From Halorhabdus amylolytica (GTDB lineage: Archaea; Halobacteriota; Halobacteria; Halobacteriales; Haloarculaceae), in NCBI RefSeq assembly GCF_004944975.1, contig NZ_SPQG01000002.1, positions 214,591 to 278,590 of the forward strand: a stretch of 64,000 nucleotides of DNA. Direction: 5' to 3'. Position 1 is the first letter of the stretch; each line of letters begins with the position of its first letter. The notes beneath the pieces were generated by a model. It was not told the origin of the DNA. It saw nothing but the letters and a program-made list of their open reading frames with translations, and searched no databases. Both the position numbers and the translations under genes were made by a program. Shown here in pieces: positions 54,845 through 64,000 of this stretch.

Positions 54845-55951
54845 ATGCTGAATACGGGAACGGACACGCGTATCAGCAGGCGCACGCTTCTGAAAGCGGC
54901 CGGAATCGGCGCGGTTGGGACCGCCGCCGCTGGAGCGGTGGGATCGACGATGATCGATTCGGGTCCGGATTACTACCGGAACCCGGTGTACGAACCGCAC
55001 TTTCCCGACCCGACAGTCCTGCACGTCGATGGTACCTACTACGCGTACGGAACCAACATGAAGCGTAGCGACATCGCAGACGAACGACTAACACCGATAC
55101 TATCCTCGACGGATCTGGTCGACTGGACGTACGTCGGAGAGGGGTTCGATTCGCGGCCGGGGTGGGTCTATGGTTCCATTTGGGCCCCTGACATCGCCTA
55201 TTACGACGGACAGTACTACCTGTATTACTCGCTCGCTCCCCGTGACGGACACACCTACGGGATCGGCGTTGCCACTGCCGACGATCCGAGCGGGCCGTTC
55301 ACTGATCGTGGCGCAGTGATCACCGACGAGACCGAGGGGAGGCCGGGCCACATCGATCCGTACTTCCACTGCGAGGACGGGACGCCGTATCTGCTCTACG
55401 GAAGCTTCTATGGCATCTGGGGGATCGAACTCACCAGCGACGGACTGGAGCCTGTCAGCGGGACGAAATTCCAGCTCGCTGGCGATGCATACGAGGGGAC
55501 GATCCTCCACGAGCGAAACGGGTACTACTACCTGTTCCTCTCGACCGGGAACTGCTGTGCCGGCCTCGACAGTACGTACGAACTGGAGGTCGGCCGGGCA
55601 CGGTCACTGACCGGCCCCTACCACGACCAGAGCGGAACAGATCTGCGGGACATCGACAGGGAACACAGCGGGGTCGCCGTTCTCTCCGGCAGTCAGCGAT
55701 TTCCCGGGCCGGGACACGGTGACGTCACCACCTTCGACGACGGATCGGACTGGCTCCTGTATCACGCGTATGATGCACGGGAGGGCGGCTACGTCGACGG
55801 GACGTTCCGGCGCGTCCTGATGGTCGACCGTATCCGGTGGCGCGACGGGTGGCCCGTCGTCGCCTGTGACGGACGGCCGAGCGTCCGCAGTACCGTCCCC
55901 GGCAGTGAGAGCCATACCTGTGATGCTACTGGCAAACAGGAACGTACGTGA
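54845..55951 (+). CDS. Tat-exported GH43 family glycosidase (arabinanase/xylosidase-like)
   Basis: A 368-residue secreted glycosidase. A twin-arginine signal (RISRRTLLKAAGIGAVGTAAAGAV) begins at about residue 9. The five-bladed beta-propeller has all three GH43 acidic residues: base Asp55 in HFPDPTVL, Asp171 in GHIDPYFH and acid Glu217 in AYEGTILHERNGYYYLF; WAPDIAYYDGQYYLYYS and PGPGHGDV are also typical. It would act on arabinan or xylan side chains outside the cell. It stands alone with its own promoter, unlike GH43 genes in large hemicellulose clusters. Confidence 0.9.
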   Translation: MLNTGTDTRISRRTLLKAAGIGAVGTAAAGAVGSTMIDSGPDYYRNPVYEPHFPDPTVLHVDGTYYAYGTNMKRSDIADERLTPILSSTDLVDWTYVGEGFDSRPGWVYGSIWAPDIAYYDGQYYLYYSLAPRDGHTYGIGVATADDPSGPFTDRGAVITDETEGRPGHIDPYFHCEDGTPYLLYGSFYGIWGIELTSDGLEPVSGTKFQLAGDAYEGTILHERNGYYYLFLSTGNCCAGLDSTYELEVGRARSLTGPYHDQSGTDLRDIDREHSGVAVLSGSQRFPGPGHGDVTTFDDGSDWLLYHAYDAREGGYVDGTFRRVLMVDRIRWRDGWPVVACDGRPSVRSTVPGSESHTCDATGKQERT

Positions 55952-56050
55952 TGGACGACTCCGAGACGGATTGCTGGGGCCGTACTCGGGGACGGCACGA
56001 GATTCGCCGCGCTCGTCACCCTGATACGCGTCGCGCCCCTACCGGCGAGC

Positions 56051-56581
56051 ATGGAAACGGCGACGTTCGGCGGCGGGTGTTTCTGGTGTACCGAGGCCGC
56101 GATGAAGGAACTCGATGGCGTCGAATCGGTCACGTCGGGGTACGCCGGCGGTGACGTCGAAGCCCCGACATACCAGCACGTCTGTTCGGGGACGACCGGC
56201 CACGCCGAGGTGGTGCAAGTCGAGTACGATCCCGACGTGATCACCTACGACGAGTTGCTCGAGGTGTTCTTCGCGACCCACGACCCGACCCAACTCAACC
56301 GCCAGGGCCCTGACGTGGGGACGCAGTATCGCTCGATCGTCCTCTATCACGACGAGGAGCAGCGCGAGACGGCCGCCGCCTACATCGAGGCGCTGGACGA
56401 CGAATACGACGACGAGGTCGTGACGGAACTCACCGAGTTAGCGGAGTTCTACCGTGCCGAGGAGAAGCATCAGGACTATTTTGAAAAGAACCCGACAGAT
56501 GCCTACTGTCAGATGCACGCCGCGCCGAAAGTCCAGAAGGTGCGCGAACGGTTCGAAGAGCTGTTGGCTGAGCCACGATAG
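56051..56581 (+). CDS. msrA: peptide methionine sulfoxide reductase A
   Basis: Repairs methionine-S-sulfoxide in proteins. The 176-residue protein begins [24 protein letters not shown] with catalytic Cys10 and a second Cys13, then [53 protein letters not shown] and [18 protein letters not shown]. The third Cys in YCQM probably resolves the disulfide. No msrB is fused or adjacent. Confidence 0.95.
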   Translation: METATFGGGCFWCTEAAMKELDGVESVTSGYAGGDVEAPTYQHVCSGTTGHAEVVQVEYDPDVITYDELLEVFFATHDPTQLNRQGPDVGTQYRSIVLYHDEEQRETAAAYIEALDDEYDDEVVTELTELAEFYRAEEKHQDYFEKNPTDAYCQMHAAPKVQKVRERFEELLAEPR

Positions 56582-56852
56582 CAGGCGAAACGGCCACGAT
56601 CTGTGATCCGGTGGGTACGTTCTCACATACACTAATAGACGAGCGGACCGGCGCCAGTGAATGACCGCCATCGACGGTCCATCGCGAGAGGATTCACACT
56701 CTCGGCGGTAAGCCGTCTGAGACACATGTTTCGAAATAGCCGATGAACGTGGGCGTGCATTCGTATCGACGATGTAAGCATAGTTAACTGACGGCGAGAC
56801 CGATGGTCGAGCGACCGTTGTCCGCGAGAGTTCCTCAGGGTCGATACCAGGT

Positions 56853-58079
56853 TTACTCGTTCGGTCCGACGCCCGCTGCCTGCATGTACTCGTCGAGTTT
56901 CTTCGCCATCGCCACCGCGAAATCGTCGTCGTTGATGTCGGTTTCCATCTCGACAAGTTCGATCGATTCGTCGAGGTTCGCCCGGATCGCGTCGAACAAC
57001 GCCTCGTCGGTTTCCGGATCGTAGAAATCCTCTCCCTCGATGTCGAGCATCGAGACACCGCCCAGTGGCAGGTAAAGCGCCGTCGGGCCGTTCGCCGTCG
57101 AGAGTTTTTCAGCAATGATCTTCCCGAGTTCGGCGTTTTCCTCGGGCGTGGTCCGCATCAGTGTGACCTGTGGATTGTGGATGTGGAACTGCCGACCTTC
57201 GAACTCCTCGGGCACGGAATCCCGCGGGCCGAAGTTTACCATGTCCAGGGCGCCGGTCGAGACGACCTGTGGCGTCCCCGTTTCGGCGCCAGCGTCCAGC
57301 CGTTCTGGACCGGCGTTGAGTACCCCACCGACGAGCTCGTCGGCCCATTCCGTGGTCGTCACGTCGAGAACCCCGTCGATGACTCCCTGGCGAATCAGGT
57401 TTTCCATCGCCTGCCCGCCCGTGCCGGTCGCGTGAAAGACAACGGTCTCGTATCCACGGTCTTCGAGATATTCGCGAGCGGTCTGGACGCACGGCGTCGT
57501 GACCCCGAACATCGTGATGCCGATCGTCGGTCTCTTCTCGACATCGGCCTCCGGTTGGTTTCTGACCATCCCGACCATCGCCAGTGCGGCGTTGGCGATC
57601 ACCTTCCGGGAGAGCTGATTGAGCCCTTCGATGTCGGCGACCGAGTACATCATCATCACGTCCTTCGCACCGACGTATGGTTCGGTGTCGCCGGAAGCCA
57701 TCGTCGAGACCATCACTTTGGGGACACCGACCGGCAGCGTACGCATCGCCGTGGTAGCGATCGAGGTGTTGCCCGACCCCCCGAGTCCGAGCACGCCGTC
57801 CAGTTCTCCGTCCTCGTACATTCGCTGGACGATGATAGCCGCACCCTCTCCCATCGCTTCGATGGCTTCGCCGCGCGTTGCGTTCTCTCGTAAGTGTTCG
57901 AGTCCCGTTCCGGCCGCCTCCGCGACCTCGCTCGCGTCGGTGTCCGGTTCGATTTTCGGGTCGTCTATCACTCCCGTATCGACGAGGTGGACGCCAACAC
58001 CCTCCGCCTGGAGGATGTCCCTGGCGAAGTCGATCTCCTCACCTTTCGTATCGAGAGTACCGACAATGACGACACTCAT
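56853..58079 (-). CDS. UPF0261/Tm-1-like ATP-binding domain protein
   Basis: A 408-residue protein of the UPF0261 (Tm-1 N-terminal-like) family. Signatures are the N-terminal VIVGTLDTKGEEIDFARDIL, LGLGGSGNTSIATTAMRTLPVGVPKVMVSTMASGD, a second Rossmann-like half with PTIGITMFGVTTPCVQTAREYLEDRGYETVVFHATGTGGQAMENLI and LPLGGVSMLDIEGEDFYDPETDEALFDAI. In plants the same domain is fused to a PEP-hydrolase-like TIM barrel in the tomato Tm-1 protein; here that barrel is a separate gene in the same operon (58509-59342). The start overlaps the cupin stop by 4 nt. The biochemical role of archaeal members is not established. Confidence 0.9.
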   Translation of the reverse strand: MSVVIVGTLDTKGEEIDFARDILQAEGVGVHLVDTGVIDDPKIEPDTDASEVAEAAGTGLEHLRENATRGEAIEAMGEGAAIIVQRMYEDGELDGVLGLGGSGNTSIATTAMRTLPVGVPKVMVSTMASGDTEPYVGAKDVMMMYSVADIEGLNQLSRKVIANAALAMVGMVRNQPEADVEKRPTIGITMFGVTTPCVQTAREYLEDRGYETVVFHATGTGGQAMENLIRQGVIDGVLDVTTTEWADELVGGVLNAGPERLDAGAETGTPQVVSTGALDMVNFGPRDSVPEEFEGRQFHIHNPQVTLMRTTPEENAELGKIIAEKLSTANGPTALYLPLGGVSMLDIEGEDFYDPETDEALFDAIRANLDESIELVEMETDINDDDFAVAMAKKLDEYMQAAGVGPNE

Positions 58080-58507
58080 GGGCTCTCCTCGACGTTCTCC
58101 GAAAGCGGGAGTTTGCCCGGTGGAACGATCTCACAGTCGGGATGGTTTCCGAGGACCTCTTCGGGACCGGGAGGCGCGTAGACTGCGAGCAACAACAGCG
58201 GTTCCCAGCCTGTATTGATCGTTCCGTGTTCGACTCCCTGCGGCACGAACACCATCTCACCGGCGTTTATCTCACGGGTTCGGTCAGCGACTTCCTGTTT
58301 ACCTTCTCCACGGATAACAAAGAGTATCTCGTCGCTGTCAGGATGAGTATGTCTGTCGTGACCCTTTCCGGGTTCGAGTCTGACCACGCCCGCACTGAAT
58401 CGTTCACTGCCGGTGCTATCTGGCGTGCTCAACCACTTCAGTACGCCCCACTCGAACAACTGGCTCTCGACGTCGTCCGGTTCGACGAAGAACTCGTGGT
58501 CGGACAT
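58076..58507 (-). CDS. cupin-domain protein
   Basis: A 143-residue single-domain cupin. The metal-binding motifs are GHDRHTHPDSDEILFVIRGEGKQEV (two His and one Glu) and AGEMVFVPQGVEHGTINTG (third His). Start MSDHEFFVEPDD follows the TIM barrel stop by 1 nt and ends overlapping the UPF0261 ATG, so all three are translationally coupled. Cupins range from sugar isomerases and lyases to oxygenases; the substrate is unknown. Confidence 0.88.
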   Translation of the reverse strand: MSDHEFFVEPDDVESQLFEWGVLKWLSTPDSTGSERFSAGVVRLEPGKGHDRHTHPDSDEILFVIRGEGKQEVADRTREINAGEMVFVPQGVEHGTINTGWEPLLLLAVYAPPGPEEVLGNHPDCEIVPPGKLPLSENVEESP

Positions 58508-58508
58508 C

Positions 58509-59342
58509 TCAGAGATCGATCTCCTTGAACTCCCGGGCCTGGTTCTCGATGGCTTCCTCGGTGGGGAGACGTTCGATACTGGACGCACCGAAGAACCCGA
58601 CGACGCCCTCGGTGTTTTCCAGGACGTATCTCGCGTCCTCGGGCCAGGCGATCGGGCCACCGTGGCAGATCACCATGACGTCTTCGTCGACCGCCGTGGC
58701 AGCGTCGTGGTGGGCCTGGACTCGTTCCGCCGCGGCTTCGAGGTCTAGTGCCGTCTCGGCCCCGATATCACCCGACGTCGTCAGACCCATATGCGAGACG
58801 ATCACGTCAGCGCCGACCTCGGCCATCTCGCGGGCTTGCTCCTCGGTGAAGACGTACGGACAGGTCAACATGTCCTGTTCGACCGCTTCCTGGATCATGT
58901 CGACTTCTTTGTCGTAACCCATGCCTGTCTCCTCCAGGTTCTGGCGGAATCCGCTGTCAGCATCGATGAGTCCGACCGTCGGAAAGTTCTGGACGCCCGA
59001 GAACCCGCGGCGCTTGAGATCTTCGATGAAAACGTCCATCTCCCGGAAGGGGTCTGTCCCGTTGACGCCCGCGAGTACTGGCGTGTCCTCGACGACCGGG
59101 ATGACTTCGTGACCCATCTCGACAACTATCTCGTTGGCATCGCCGTACGGCAACAGCCCTGCCAGCGATCCACGGCCGTTCATCCGGTACCGTCCGGAAT
59201 TATAAATAATCAACAGGTCCACACCACCACGCTCGGCGAACTTCGCCGAGATGCCAGTGCCCGCGCCCGCACCGATGATCGGCTCGCCGTTCGACACCGT
59301 TTCCTGGAGTCGGTCCAGTGACTCCTGACGTGTGAACTTCAT
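58509..59342 (-). CDS. phosphoenolpyruvate-hydrolase-like TIM-barrel protein
   Basis: A 277-residue member of the PEP-hydrolase/Tm-1 C-terminal-like TIM-barrel family. It shows [105 protein letters not shown] and [24 protein letters not shown], close to isocitrate-lyase-like barrels. First gene of a three-gene operon with cupin and UPF0261. A strong AT-rich TATA region (59368-59390) lies just upstream. Whether it hydrolyses PEP or another substrate here is unknown. Confidence 0.88.
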   Translation of the reverse strand: MKFTRQESLDRLQETVSNGEPIIGAGAGTGISAKFAERGGVDLLIIYNSGRYRMNGRGSLAGLLPYGDANEIVVEMGHEVIPVVEDTPVLAGVNGTDPFREMDVFIEDLKRRGFSGVQNFPTVGLIDADSGFRQNLEETGMGYDKEVDMIQEAVEQDMLTCPYVFTEEQAREMAEVGADVIVSHMGLTTSGDIGAETALDLEAAAERVQAHHDAATAVDEDVMVICHGGPIAWPEDARYVLENTEGVVGFFGASSIERLPTEEAIENQAREFKEIDL

Positions 59343-59367
59343 ACGTCACTCGTTGCCATCACCCACC

Positions 59368-59390
59368 TATTATATAATATTTTTTATAAT
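59368..59390 (-). promoter_or_regulatory. promoter of the TIM barrel-cupin-UPF0261 operon
   Basis: TATTATATAATATTTTTTATAA on the minus strand lies about 27-45 nt before the ATG at 59342. It is the only strong AT block near and shows that the three genes have their own promoter. Confidence 0.65.
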
Positions 59391-59620
59391 TAGGACTAAT
59401 AAGATAGTACTTGTTTATTAATGATTCTCCTCTCGTCAAGGAATGGTGATTTCACTTTCAGAGGAGTCTGTCTCGAACGCCACAGTGGCTGTCCGTTGGG
59501 AGAGTTTCGTACTCGTCAGGAACAGCGGGAACGTTCGGACCTCTGTTCGAATCCGTTGACGAAGGAGACTCCATGACAGTTCGACCGTTTCAGTGTTTTG
59601 TTGGCTCGTACTCGGTCAGT

Positions 59621-61369
59621 TCACGGATGCGCGAAGTACGCGACGAGTTCGTCGTCCCCACCGACGTCCGTCGGGTCGGTCGCTTCGGGCACGGCGTCGA
59701 TCCGGGCGAAGCCGACGCGGACGAACTGGACCATCTCGCCTTCGTCGTACGTGAGGAGTCCGGGCTCGACGTGGCCGGTCACGTCGCCCTCGGTCGTCCG
59801 CAGTCGTGCGGGGACGCTTCTGGTCGCGGGTACCCAGTGGATCACGTCGACGTCACCCTCGCGAACGACTTCGATGTCATCGTCGGTGTGTTCGAACGCT
59901 CGCTCGCCGATCCGGCGAACACAGCCGTAGCCTTTCAGCCAGACGCGCTCGCCCTCCGACGGCAGGTCTTCGTCCTCGACCAGCACTGCCGAGCCGACCG
60001 GGATCGTCCGCTTGCCGCGTTCCTCGTGGGTGGGATGGATCGGCGGCTGGCCGCGTTCGGGGCCGCCGGAGAGGCTCATCTCGATACCGTCCCTGACGAA
60101 AAAGGCTCGATCGGTCTCGTCGTCGATCAGTTCGCGGTTGTTCGCGTAGATCGCGGACATCGCCAGGTCGACGTTGCTAGTCGAGGTCCCGAGTTCGGCC
60201 ATCGCGCCGACGATGGCCTCGCCACGAATCCCCCGCCGCCGGAGGCTGGCGATCGTCGGCGCCCGGGGATCGTCCCAGCCGTCGAGTTCCCCCGACTCGA
60301 TCAGGTCCCTGATGGTCGAGGTACTCATCGGAACGTCGTACGCCTCGACCTGGACGTGTCCCCAGTGGATCACTTCGGGGTACTCCCAGTTGAAGTAGTC
60401 ATAGACGAACTGCTGGCGCTTTGCCGAGTCCTGCAGGTCGATCCCACGGATGATGTGCGTGACGCCGGTAAGGTGATCGTCGATCCCGCTCTGGAAGTCC
60501 AGCATAGGCCAGCAGCGATAGTCCGCGGCTTCTTGACGGGGATGCGGGGTGTCGATAAGCCGGAACGCGACCCAGTCCCGCAGGGCCGGGTTCTTGTGTT
60601 CGATGTCGGTCTTGATCCGCAGGACCATCTCGCCGGGGCTGTACAGCCCGTCGATCATCCCCTGGAATTCGTCGCGGACTGTCTCGGGATCCTTCTCCCG
60701 ATGGGGACAGGCCTCGCCACTGTTCTTCAGTTCGGAGAAGTCCTCGGCCGGACACGAACAGGTGTAGGCCCCGCCGAGGTCGATGAGGTCTCGCGCGTAG
60801 GCGTAGTAGGTCTCCAGACGATCGCTGGCCTTCAGCACGCGATTTGGGCTGAATCCGAGGTACTCGATCGCATCGAGGATCTCGTCGTAGGCGTCGAGAT
60901 CGGGTCGTTTCGTCTCGGGATCGGTGTCGTCGAACCGACAGAGGAAATACCCGTCGTAGCGGTCCTTGTACGTGCCGACGACGGCTGCCATCCGCGCGTG
61001 ACCGATGTGCCACGGGCCGTTGGGATTGGGGGCGACTCGCATCCTGATCTCGTCGTACTCTTCGGTGTTCGGGAGATCCGGCAGCGCCCGGTCGTCTTCC
61101 TCGTCTTCGGCGTCGATTTCTTCGAGACGCTCGGGTGCGAGTTCGGCTAGCCTCTCGCGTTTCTCCTCGGTCGAGAGGTCGTTGACGCGCTCGACAACAG
61201 GGGCGATGACGCCCGGGATCTCGTCGCCGTACTCGCGGAACGCCGGATTGTCGCCCATCAACGGACCCATAATGGCCCCGACCTGGGCGTCGCTGTCGTG
61301 TTTGAGCGCGTTGAACAGTGCATCGGCCTCGGCGGCCGTCTCGACGCGCTCGCGAAGATCGTCGTCCAT
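59621..61369 (-). CDS. gltX: glutamyl-tRNA synthetase (archaeal type)
   Basis: Charges tRNA-Glu, and in archaea also tRNA-Gln for the amidation route. The 582-residue protein has an N-terminal extension (about 1-100), the class I HIGH region VAPNPNGPWHIGHARMAAVVG, a zinc-type TCSCPAEDFSELKNSGEACPHRE, and a degenerate KMSKS loop MSTSTIRDLIESGELDG, then the beta-barrel anticodon domain typical of archaeal/eukaryotic GluRS. It is on the same strand after idsA and rnj, a common haloarchaeal order. Confidence 0.95.
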   Translation of the reverse strand: MDDDLRERVETAAEADALFNALKHDSDAQVGAIMGPLMGDNPAFREYGDEIPGVIAPVVERVNDLSTEEKRERLAELAPERLEEIDAEDEEDDRALPDLPNTEEYDEIRMRVAPNPNGPWHIGHARMAAVVGTYKDRYDGYFLCRFDDTDPETKRPDLDAYDEILDAIEYLGFSPNRVLKASDRLETYYAYARDLIDLGGAYTCSCPAEDFSELKNSGEACPHREKDPETVRDEFQGMIDGLYSPGEMVLRIKTDIEHKNPALRDWVAFRLIDTPHPRQEAADYRCWPMLDFQSGIDDHLTGVTHIIRGIDLQDSAKRQQFVYDYFNWEYPEVIHWGHVQVEAYDVPMSTSTIRDLIESGELDGWDDPRAPTIASLRRRGIRGEAIVGAMAELGTSTSNVDLAMSAIYANNRELIDDETDRAFFVRDGIEMSLSGGPERGQPPIHPTHEERGKRTIPVGSAVLVEDEDLPSEGERVWLKGYGCVRRIGERAFEHTDDDIEVVREGDVDVIHWVPATRSVPARLRTTEGDVTGHVEPGLLTYDEGEMVQFVRVGFARIDAVPEATDPTDVGGDDELVAYFAHP

Positions 61370-61438
61370 GCCCGCGTCTAACCGTCCAGGGGGATAAAAC
61401 TCGGCCGATTGCGGGATCTCGGCGAGACGGCCTGCCGG

Positions 61439-62485
61439 TCAGTACTCGCGTTCGATCAGGAAATCGGCGATCCCTTCCAGCAAGTCGCGGGCCTCGTTGT
61501 CCGGCAATACTTCGAGGTTGTCCTTGCCGTCCTGGATGAGCCCCTCGGCGGTCTCGCGGGCGAATTCGATACTGCCGGCGTCCTCTAGTTCCGCGACCGC
61601 TTCCTCGATGGTTTCCTCCTCGACGGCGTCGATGTCATCCTCCGGAACGAGGCCGTCCACGTCGACGCCCTGCTGGCGGGCGTGGACAGTGATGATCGTT
61701 CGCTTGTTCTCGACGAGGTCACTGCCGCGCTGTTTGCCCAGTTTCTCGCTTGGCGTCGTCAGGTCGAGCAGGTCGTCCTGGATCTGGAAGCCACGGCCGA
61801 TGTTCAGCCCGTACTGATAGAGGGCGTCGATGTGATCGTCTTTCCCCATGAGGATCGCCGGGATCGAGGCCGCGGCGGCGTACAACACCGCGGTCTTGAG
61901 TTCGATCATTTCGAGGTACTGGTCGGTCGTCACCTCCTCGTAGTTCTCGAACTCGATGTCCAACGATTGGCCCTCACAGATCTGCGTGCAGGTAGTCGCC
62001 AGTTCCGACAGTGCTCGAACCGACCGATCGCCGGTCGTCCCAGTTTCGAGCATGTTCTCGAAGGCCTTCGCATAGAGTGTGTCGCCCGCGAGGATCGCCG
62101 TCGAGAGGTTGTAGGCCTCGTGGACAGCTGGGACGCCGCGGCGCATCGCGTCGTCGTCCATAATGTCGTCGTGGATGAGTGTGAACGACTGGATGATCTC
62201 GATGCTCACCGCCGCCGACATCATGTCGATCGGACCATCGGCCGTGGGGAACTCGCGATAGGGCTCGCTCCGCGGAGGGACGTCAGCGAGCGATTCCGCG
62301 GCGAGCAGCAGGATTGTCGGACGGAGTCGCTTGCCGCCGGCGTCGAGCAGGTATCGTGAGGCCTCGTAGAGCTTCTTCGGCTCGACGACCGGCAGGTTCT
62401 CCGGAATGGCCTCGTTGACCTGTTCACGGCGCCACTCGATGGCCTCCATGATCGCAGCCGAGTCGTCGGTGTCCGTCATCGCCAT
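61439..62485 (-). CDS. idsA: geranylgeranyl/farnesyl diphosphate synthase
   Basis: Builds C15-C20 isoprenoid diphosphates for archaeal ether lipids and carotenoids. The 348-residue polyprenyl synthetase has the first Asp-rich motif in SFTLIHDDIMDDDAMRRG and the second in GRGFQIQDDLLDLTTPSEKLGKQRGSDL, plus GGKRLRPTILLLAAE. The second in-frame ATG (62479) is also possible. It lies 4 nt downstream of rnj, so the two are one transcript. Confidence 0.94.
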   Translation of the reverse strand: MAMTDTDDSAAIMEAIEWRREQVNEAIPENLPVVEPKKLYEASRYLLDAGGKRLRPTILLLAAESLADVPPRSEPYREFPTADGPIDMMSAAVSIEIIQSFTLIHDDIMDDDAMRRGVPAVHEAYNLSTAILAGDTLYAKAFENMLETGTTGDRSVRALSELATTCTQICEGQSLDIEFENYEEVTTDQYLEMIELKTAVLYAAAASIPAILMGKDDHIDALYQYGLNIGRGFQIQDDLLDLTTPSEKLGKQRGSDLVENKRTIITVHARQQGVDVDGLVPEDDIDAVEEETIEEAVAELEDAGSIEFARETAEGLIQDGKDNLEVLPDNEARDLLEGIADFLIEREY

Positions 62486-62489
62486 CGGA

Positions 62490-63839
62490 TTATTCGACCA
62501 GCGTGATCACGTTACCGTTTCGCGTGACGTGCAGGTCCTTGCCCATCTCGTAGCCCTCACTCTCGGCGAGTTCGACGTAGGGTGCGAACCCTTCCATGTC
62601 CTGGTGGGCCGGGATGAGATGTTCGGGCTGGAGGGCGTCGAGCATTTCGTAGTGACCCTCTCGATTGAGGTGGCCCGAGACGTGGACTTCATCGTAGATC
62701 CGGGCGCCCTGCATCCGCAGGAGCGTCTCGCTCTGGTAGCGTTGGCCTTCGTTGGTCGGCTCCGGGATTACCCGCGCCGAGAAAATGACCTTGTCGCCCT
62801 CTTCGAGTTCGTAGGGCGTGTCGCCGCGCCCCATTCGAGTGAGCATCGCGCGTGGTTCGCCCTGGTGGCCGGTGACGATCGGCAGGAACTTCTCTTTGCC
62901 CTCGCTCATGATTCGCTTGAACGTGCGATCGACGGACTTCCGGTGACCGTACATTCCCAGGTCCTCGGGGAACTCGACGAAGTCCAGTCGCTCTGCCGTC
63001 CCGGAGTACTTCTCCATCGATCGACCGAGGAGGACGGGTTTGCGGCCGATATCGTCGGCGAACTCGACGAGGCTTTTCACGCGGGCGATGTGGCTGGAGA
63101 ACGTCGTCGCGACGATGCCGCCGTCGTAGTCCTCCATGCTGTAGATGACGTCCTTGAGATGCCGTCGGGCGACGGATTCACTTGGCGTCCGACCCTTCTT
63201 CTGGGCGTTCGTACAGTCCTCGATGTAACAGAGGACACCTTCGCCCTCGCGACCGATCTCACGGAACCGATCCATGTCGATCGGATCGCCGACGACCGGA
63301 TCGTGATCCATCCGTTTGTCCAGCCCGTAGACGATCGATCCTTCCGGCGTGTGCAGGACGGGATTGATCGCGTCGATGATGGAGTGGGTGACGTTGACGA
63401 ACTCCAGCTCGACGCCGTCGTCACCAATCCGGGTCGTCCCGCCGGCTTCCATCTTCACGAGGTCGTTCTCGACGCCGAACTTCTCCTCGCCCTGGATCTG
63501 CTGTTTGACCAGCTCGATCGTAAAGGGCGTCGCCATGATCGGCGCGTCGTAGCGATGGGCCAGCTTCGAAATGGCGCCGATGTGATCAAGGTGACCGTGC
63601 GTCGGCACGATGGCCTTCACGTCGCCTTCGATCTCGCTCATGACGCGATCGTCGGGGATCGCGCCCATGTCGATCAGGTCCAGGCTGTGCATCCGCTCGG
63701 TTTCGACGTTGTCGTGAATCAGGACCTTCGAGAGGTTCAGACCCATGTCGAAGATCACGACATCCTCGCCCGCCCGCACCGCAGTCATCTGTCGTCCCAC
63801 TTCCTCGTAACCGCCTATCGTGGCAATTTCGATTTCCAT
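62490..63839 (-). CDS. rnj: ribonuclease J, beta-CASP metallo-beta-lactamase
   Basis: A 449-residue archaeal RNase J (5'-3' exonuclease) without KH domains. The metal motif [11 protein letters not shown] (His81, His83, Asp85, His86), the beta-[23 protein letters not shown] and [19 protein letters not shown], and C-terminal [14 protein letters not shown] and PAHQDMEGF are intact. A GGAGGT ribosome-binding sequence precedes the ATG, so this start is firm. In many haloarchaea isopentenyl phosphate kinase is upstream; the window ends too soon to tell. Confidence 0.94.
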   Translation of the reverse strand: MEIEIATIGGYEEVGRQMTAVRAGEDVVIFDMGLNLSKVLIHDNVETERMHSLDLIDMGAIPDDRVMSEIEGDVKAIVPTHGHLDHIGAISKLAHRYDAPIMATPFTIELVKQQIQGEEKFGVENDLVKMEAGGTTRIGDDGVELEFVNVTHSIIDAINPVLHTPEGSIVYGLDKRMDHDPVVGDPIDMDRFREIGREGEGVLCYIEDCTNAQKKGRTPSESVARRHLKDVIYSMEDYDGGIVATTFSSHIARVKSLVEFADDIGRKPVLLGRSMEKYSGTAERLDFVEFPEDLGMYGHRKSVDRTFKRIMSEGKEKFLPIVTGHQGEPRAMLTRMGRGDTPYELEEGDKVIFSARVIPEPTNEGQRYQSETLLRMQGARIYDEVHVSGHLNREGHYEMLDALQPEHLIPAHQDMEGFAPYVELAESEGYEMGKDLHVTRNGNVITLVE

Positions 63840-64000
63840 AGTTGTACCTCCGAGTGGGCCACCCGACGGATCCAGGGCGGTCGACGGCGACGGCGGCCGG
63901 CGAGTTCGATAACTGCCGACCGTCGTCCGTGGACGGTGCCTGTCGAACCCTCGGCCCGCGACCGTTCGCGAGCCTGGGATTCCAGCGCCGGCGGGGGCGG
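63840..64000 (-). other. window-edge region upstream of rnj
   Basis: These 161 nt are GC-rich and have no stop codon in any minus-strand frame, so a gene running in from outside the window could end inside or run into rnj. The only clear signal is the rnj ribosome-binding site (GGAGGT at about 63846-63851 on the minus strand). Confidence 0.4.

Noticed and set aside
59430..59570. Short plus-strand frame of about 38 codons after the operon promoter
   Set aside because: No start signal, no motif and no acidic bias; likely chance.
59573..61150. A 525-codon open frame antisense to gltX
   Set aside because: Shadow of the synthetase gene; starts in an intergenic region with no promoter.

Overview
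The window looks like chromosome of a halophilic archaeon (class Halobacteria). The GC content is high, the predicted proteins are strongly acidic (Asp/Glu-rich, Lys-poor), and many starts sit about 25-30 nt after a TATA-like box, as in leaderless transcripts. Typical haloarchaeal families are present: HTH-10 regulator, HVO_2922-type repeats, FttA, archaeal RNase J, glpABC, DUF371 and DUF373. Several glycoside hydrolases (GH31, GH43, a GH2-like protein) together with a four-subunit pyruvate:ferredoxin oxidoreductase suggest a sugar-using, partly fermentative lineage such as Halorhabdus or Halapricum. That placement is inference, not a database result.

Layout. 0-8.5 kb: lysine/diaminopimelate genes dapA-dapB-dapD and lysA-dapE, split by an inverted Tat-exported GH31 glucosidase and an AT-rich tract; no dapF is present. 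8.5-18 kb: prolyl-tRNA synthetase, a desuccinylase-like hydrolase, the termination factor FttA, a DsbB-like protein, a complete tnpB-type IS200/IS605 element inserted into a DUF6602-like gene, and endonuclease III. 18-31.5 kb: mostly archaeal conserved genes (DUF371, DUF373, coiled-coil, GH2-like, Dph6-like ligase, sugar nucleotidyltransferase, HTH-10 regulator, cysteine synthase, YegP-like repeat protein, CheC, bactofilin-like protein). 31.5-40 kb: a sensor-less methyl-accepting transducer, the porG-porD-porA-porB operon preceded by a tiny upstream frame, and a divergent PEP carboxylase gene. 40-49.6 kb: glycerol catabolism (glpABC divergent from glpK-glpF), a Cdc6-like AAA protein and UspA proteins. 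49.7-59.3 kb: ROK sugar kinase, pyruvate kinase, PEBP, thioredoxin reductase, Tat-exported GH43, MsrA, and a three-gene operon joining a PEP-hydrolase-like TIM barrel, a cupin and a Tm-1-like UPF0261 protein. 59.6-64 kb: glutamyl-tRNA synthetase, GGPP synthase and RNase J.

How the genes fit together. Exported GH31 and GH43 enzymes could release sugars; ROK kinase, pyruvate kinase, POR and PEP carboxylase sit around the PEP/pyruvate node; the glp block brings glycerol in and oxidises it. The most interesting items are the TIM barrel-cupin-UPF0261 operon (no established function), the tnpB insertion whose target gene can be rebuilt in frame across the junction, a duplicated dapD 3' end next to the GH31 insertion, two copies of a structured bidirectional-terminator-like element at convergent gene ends, and a 20-codon frame directly before porG. 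No CRISPR array, rRNA or tRNA gene was recognised.
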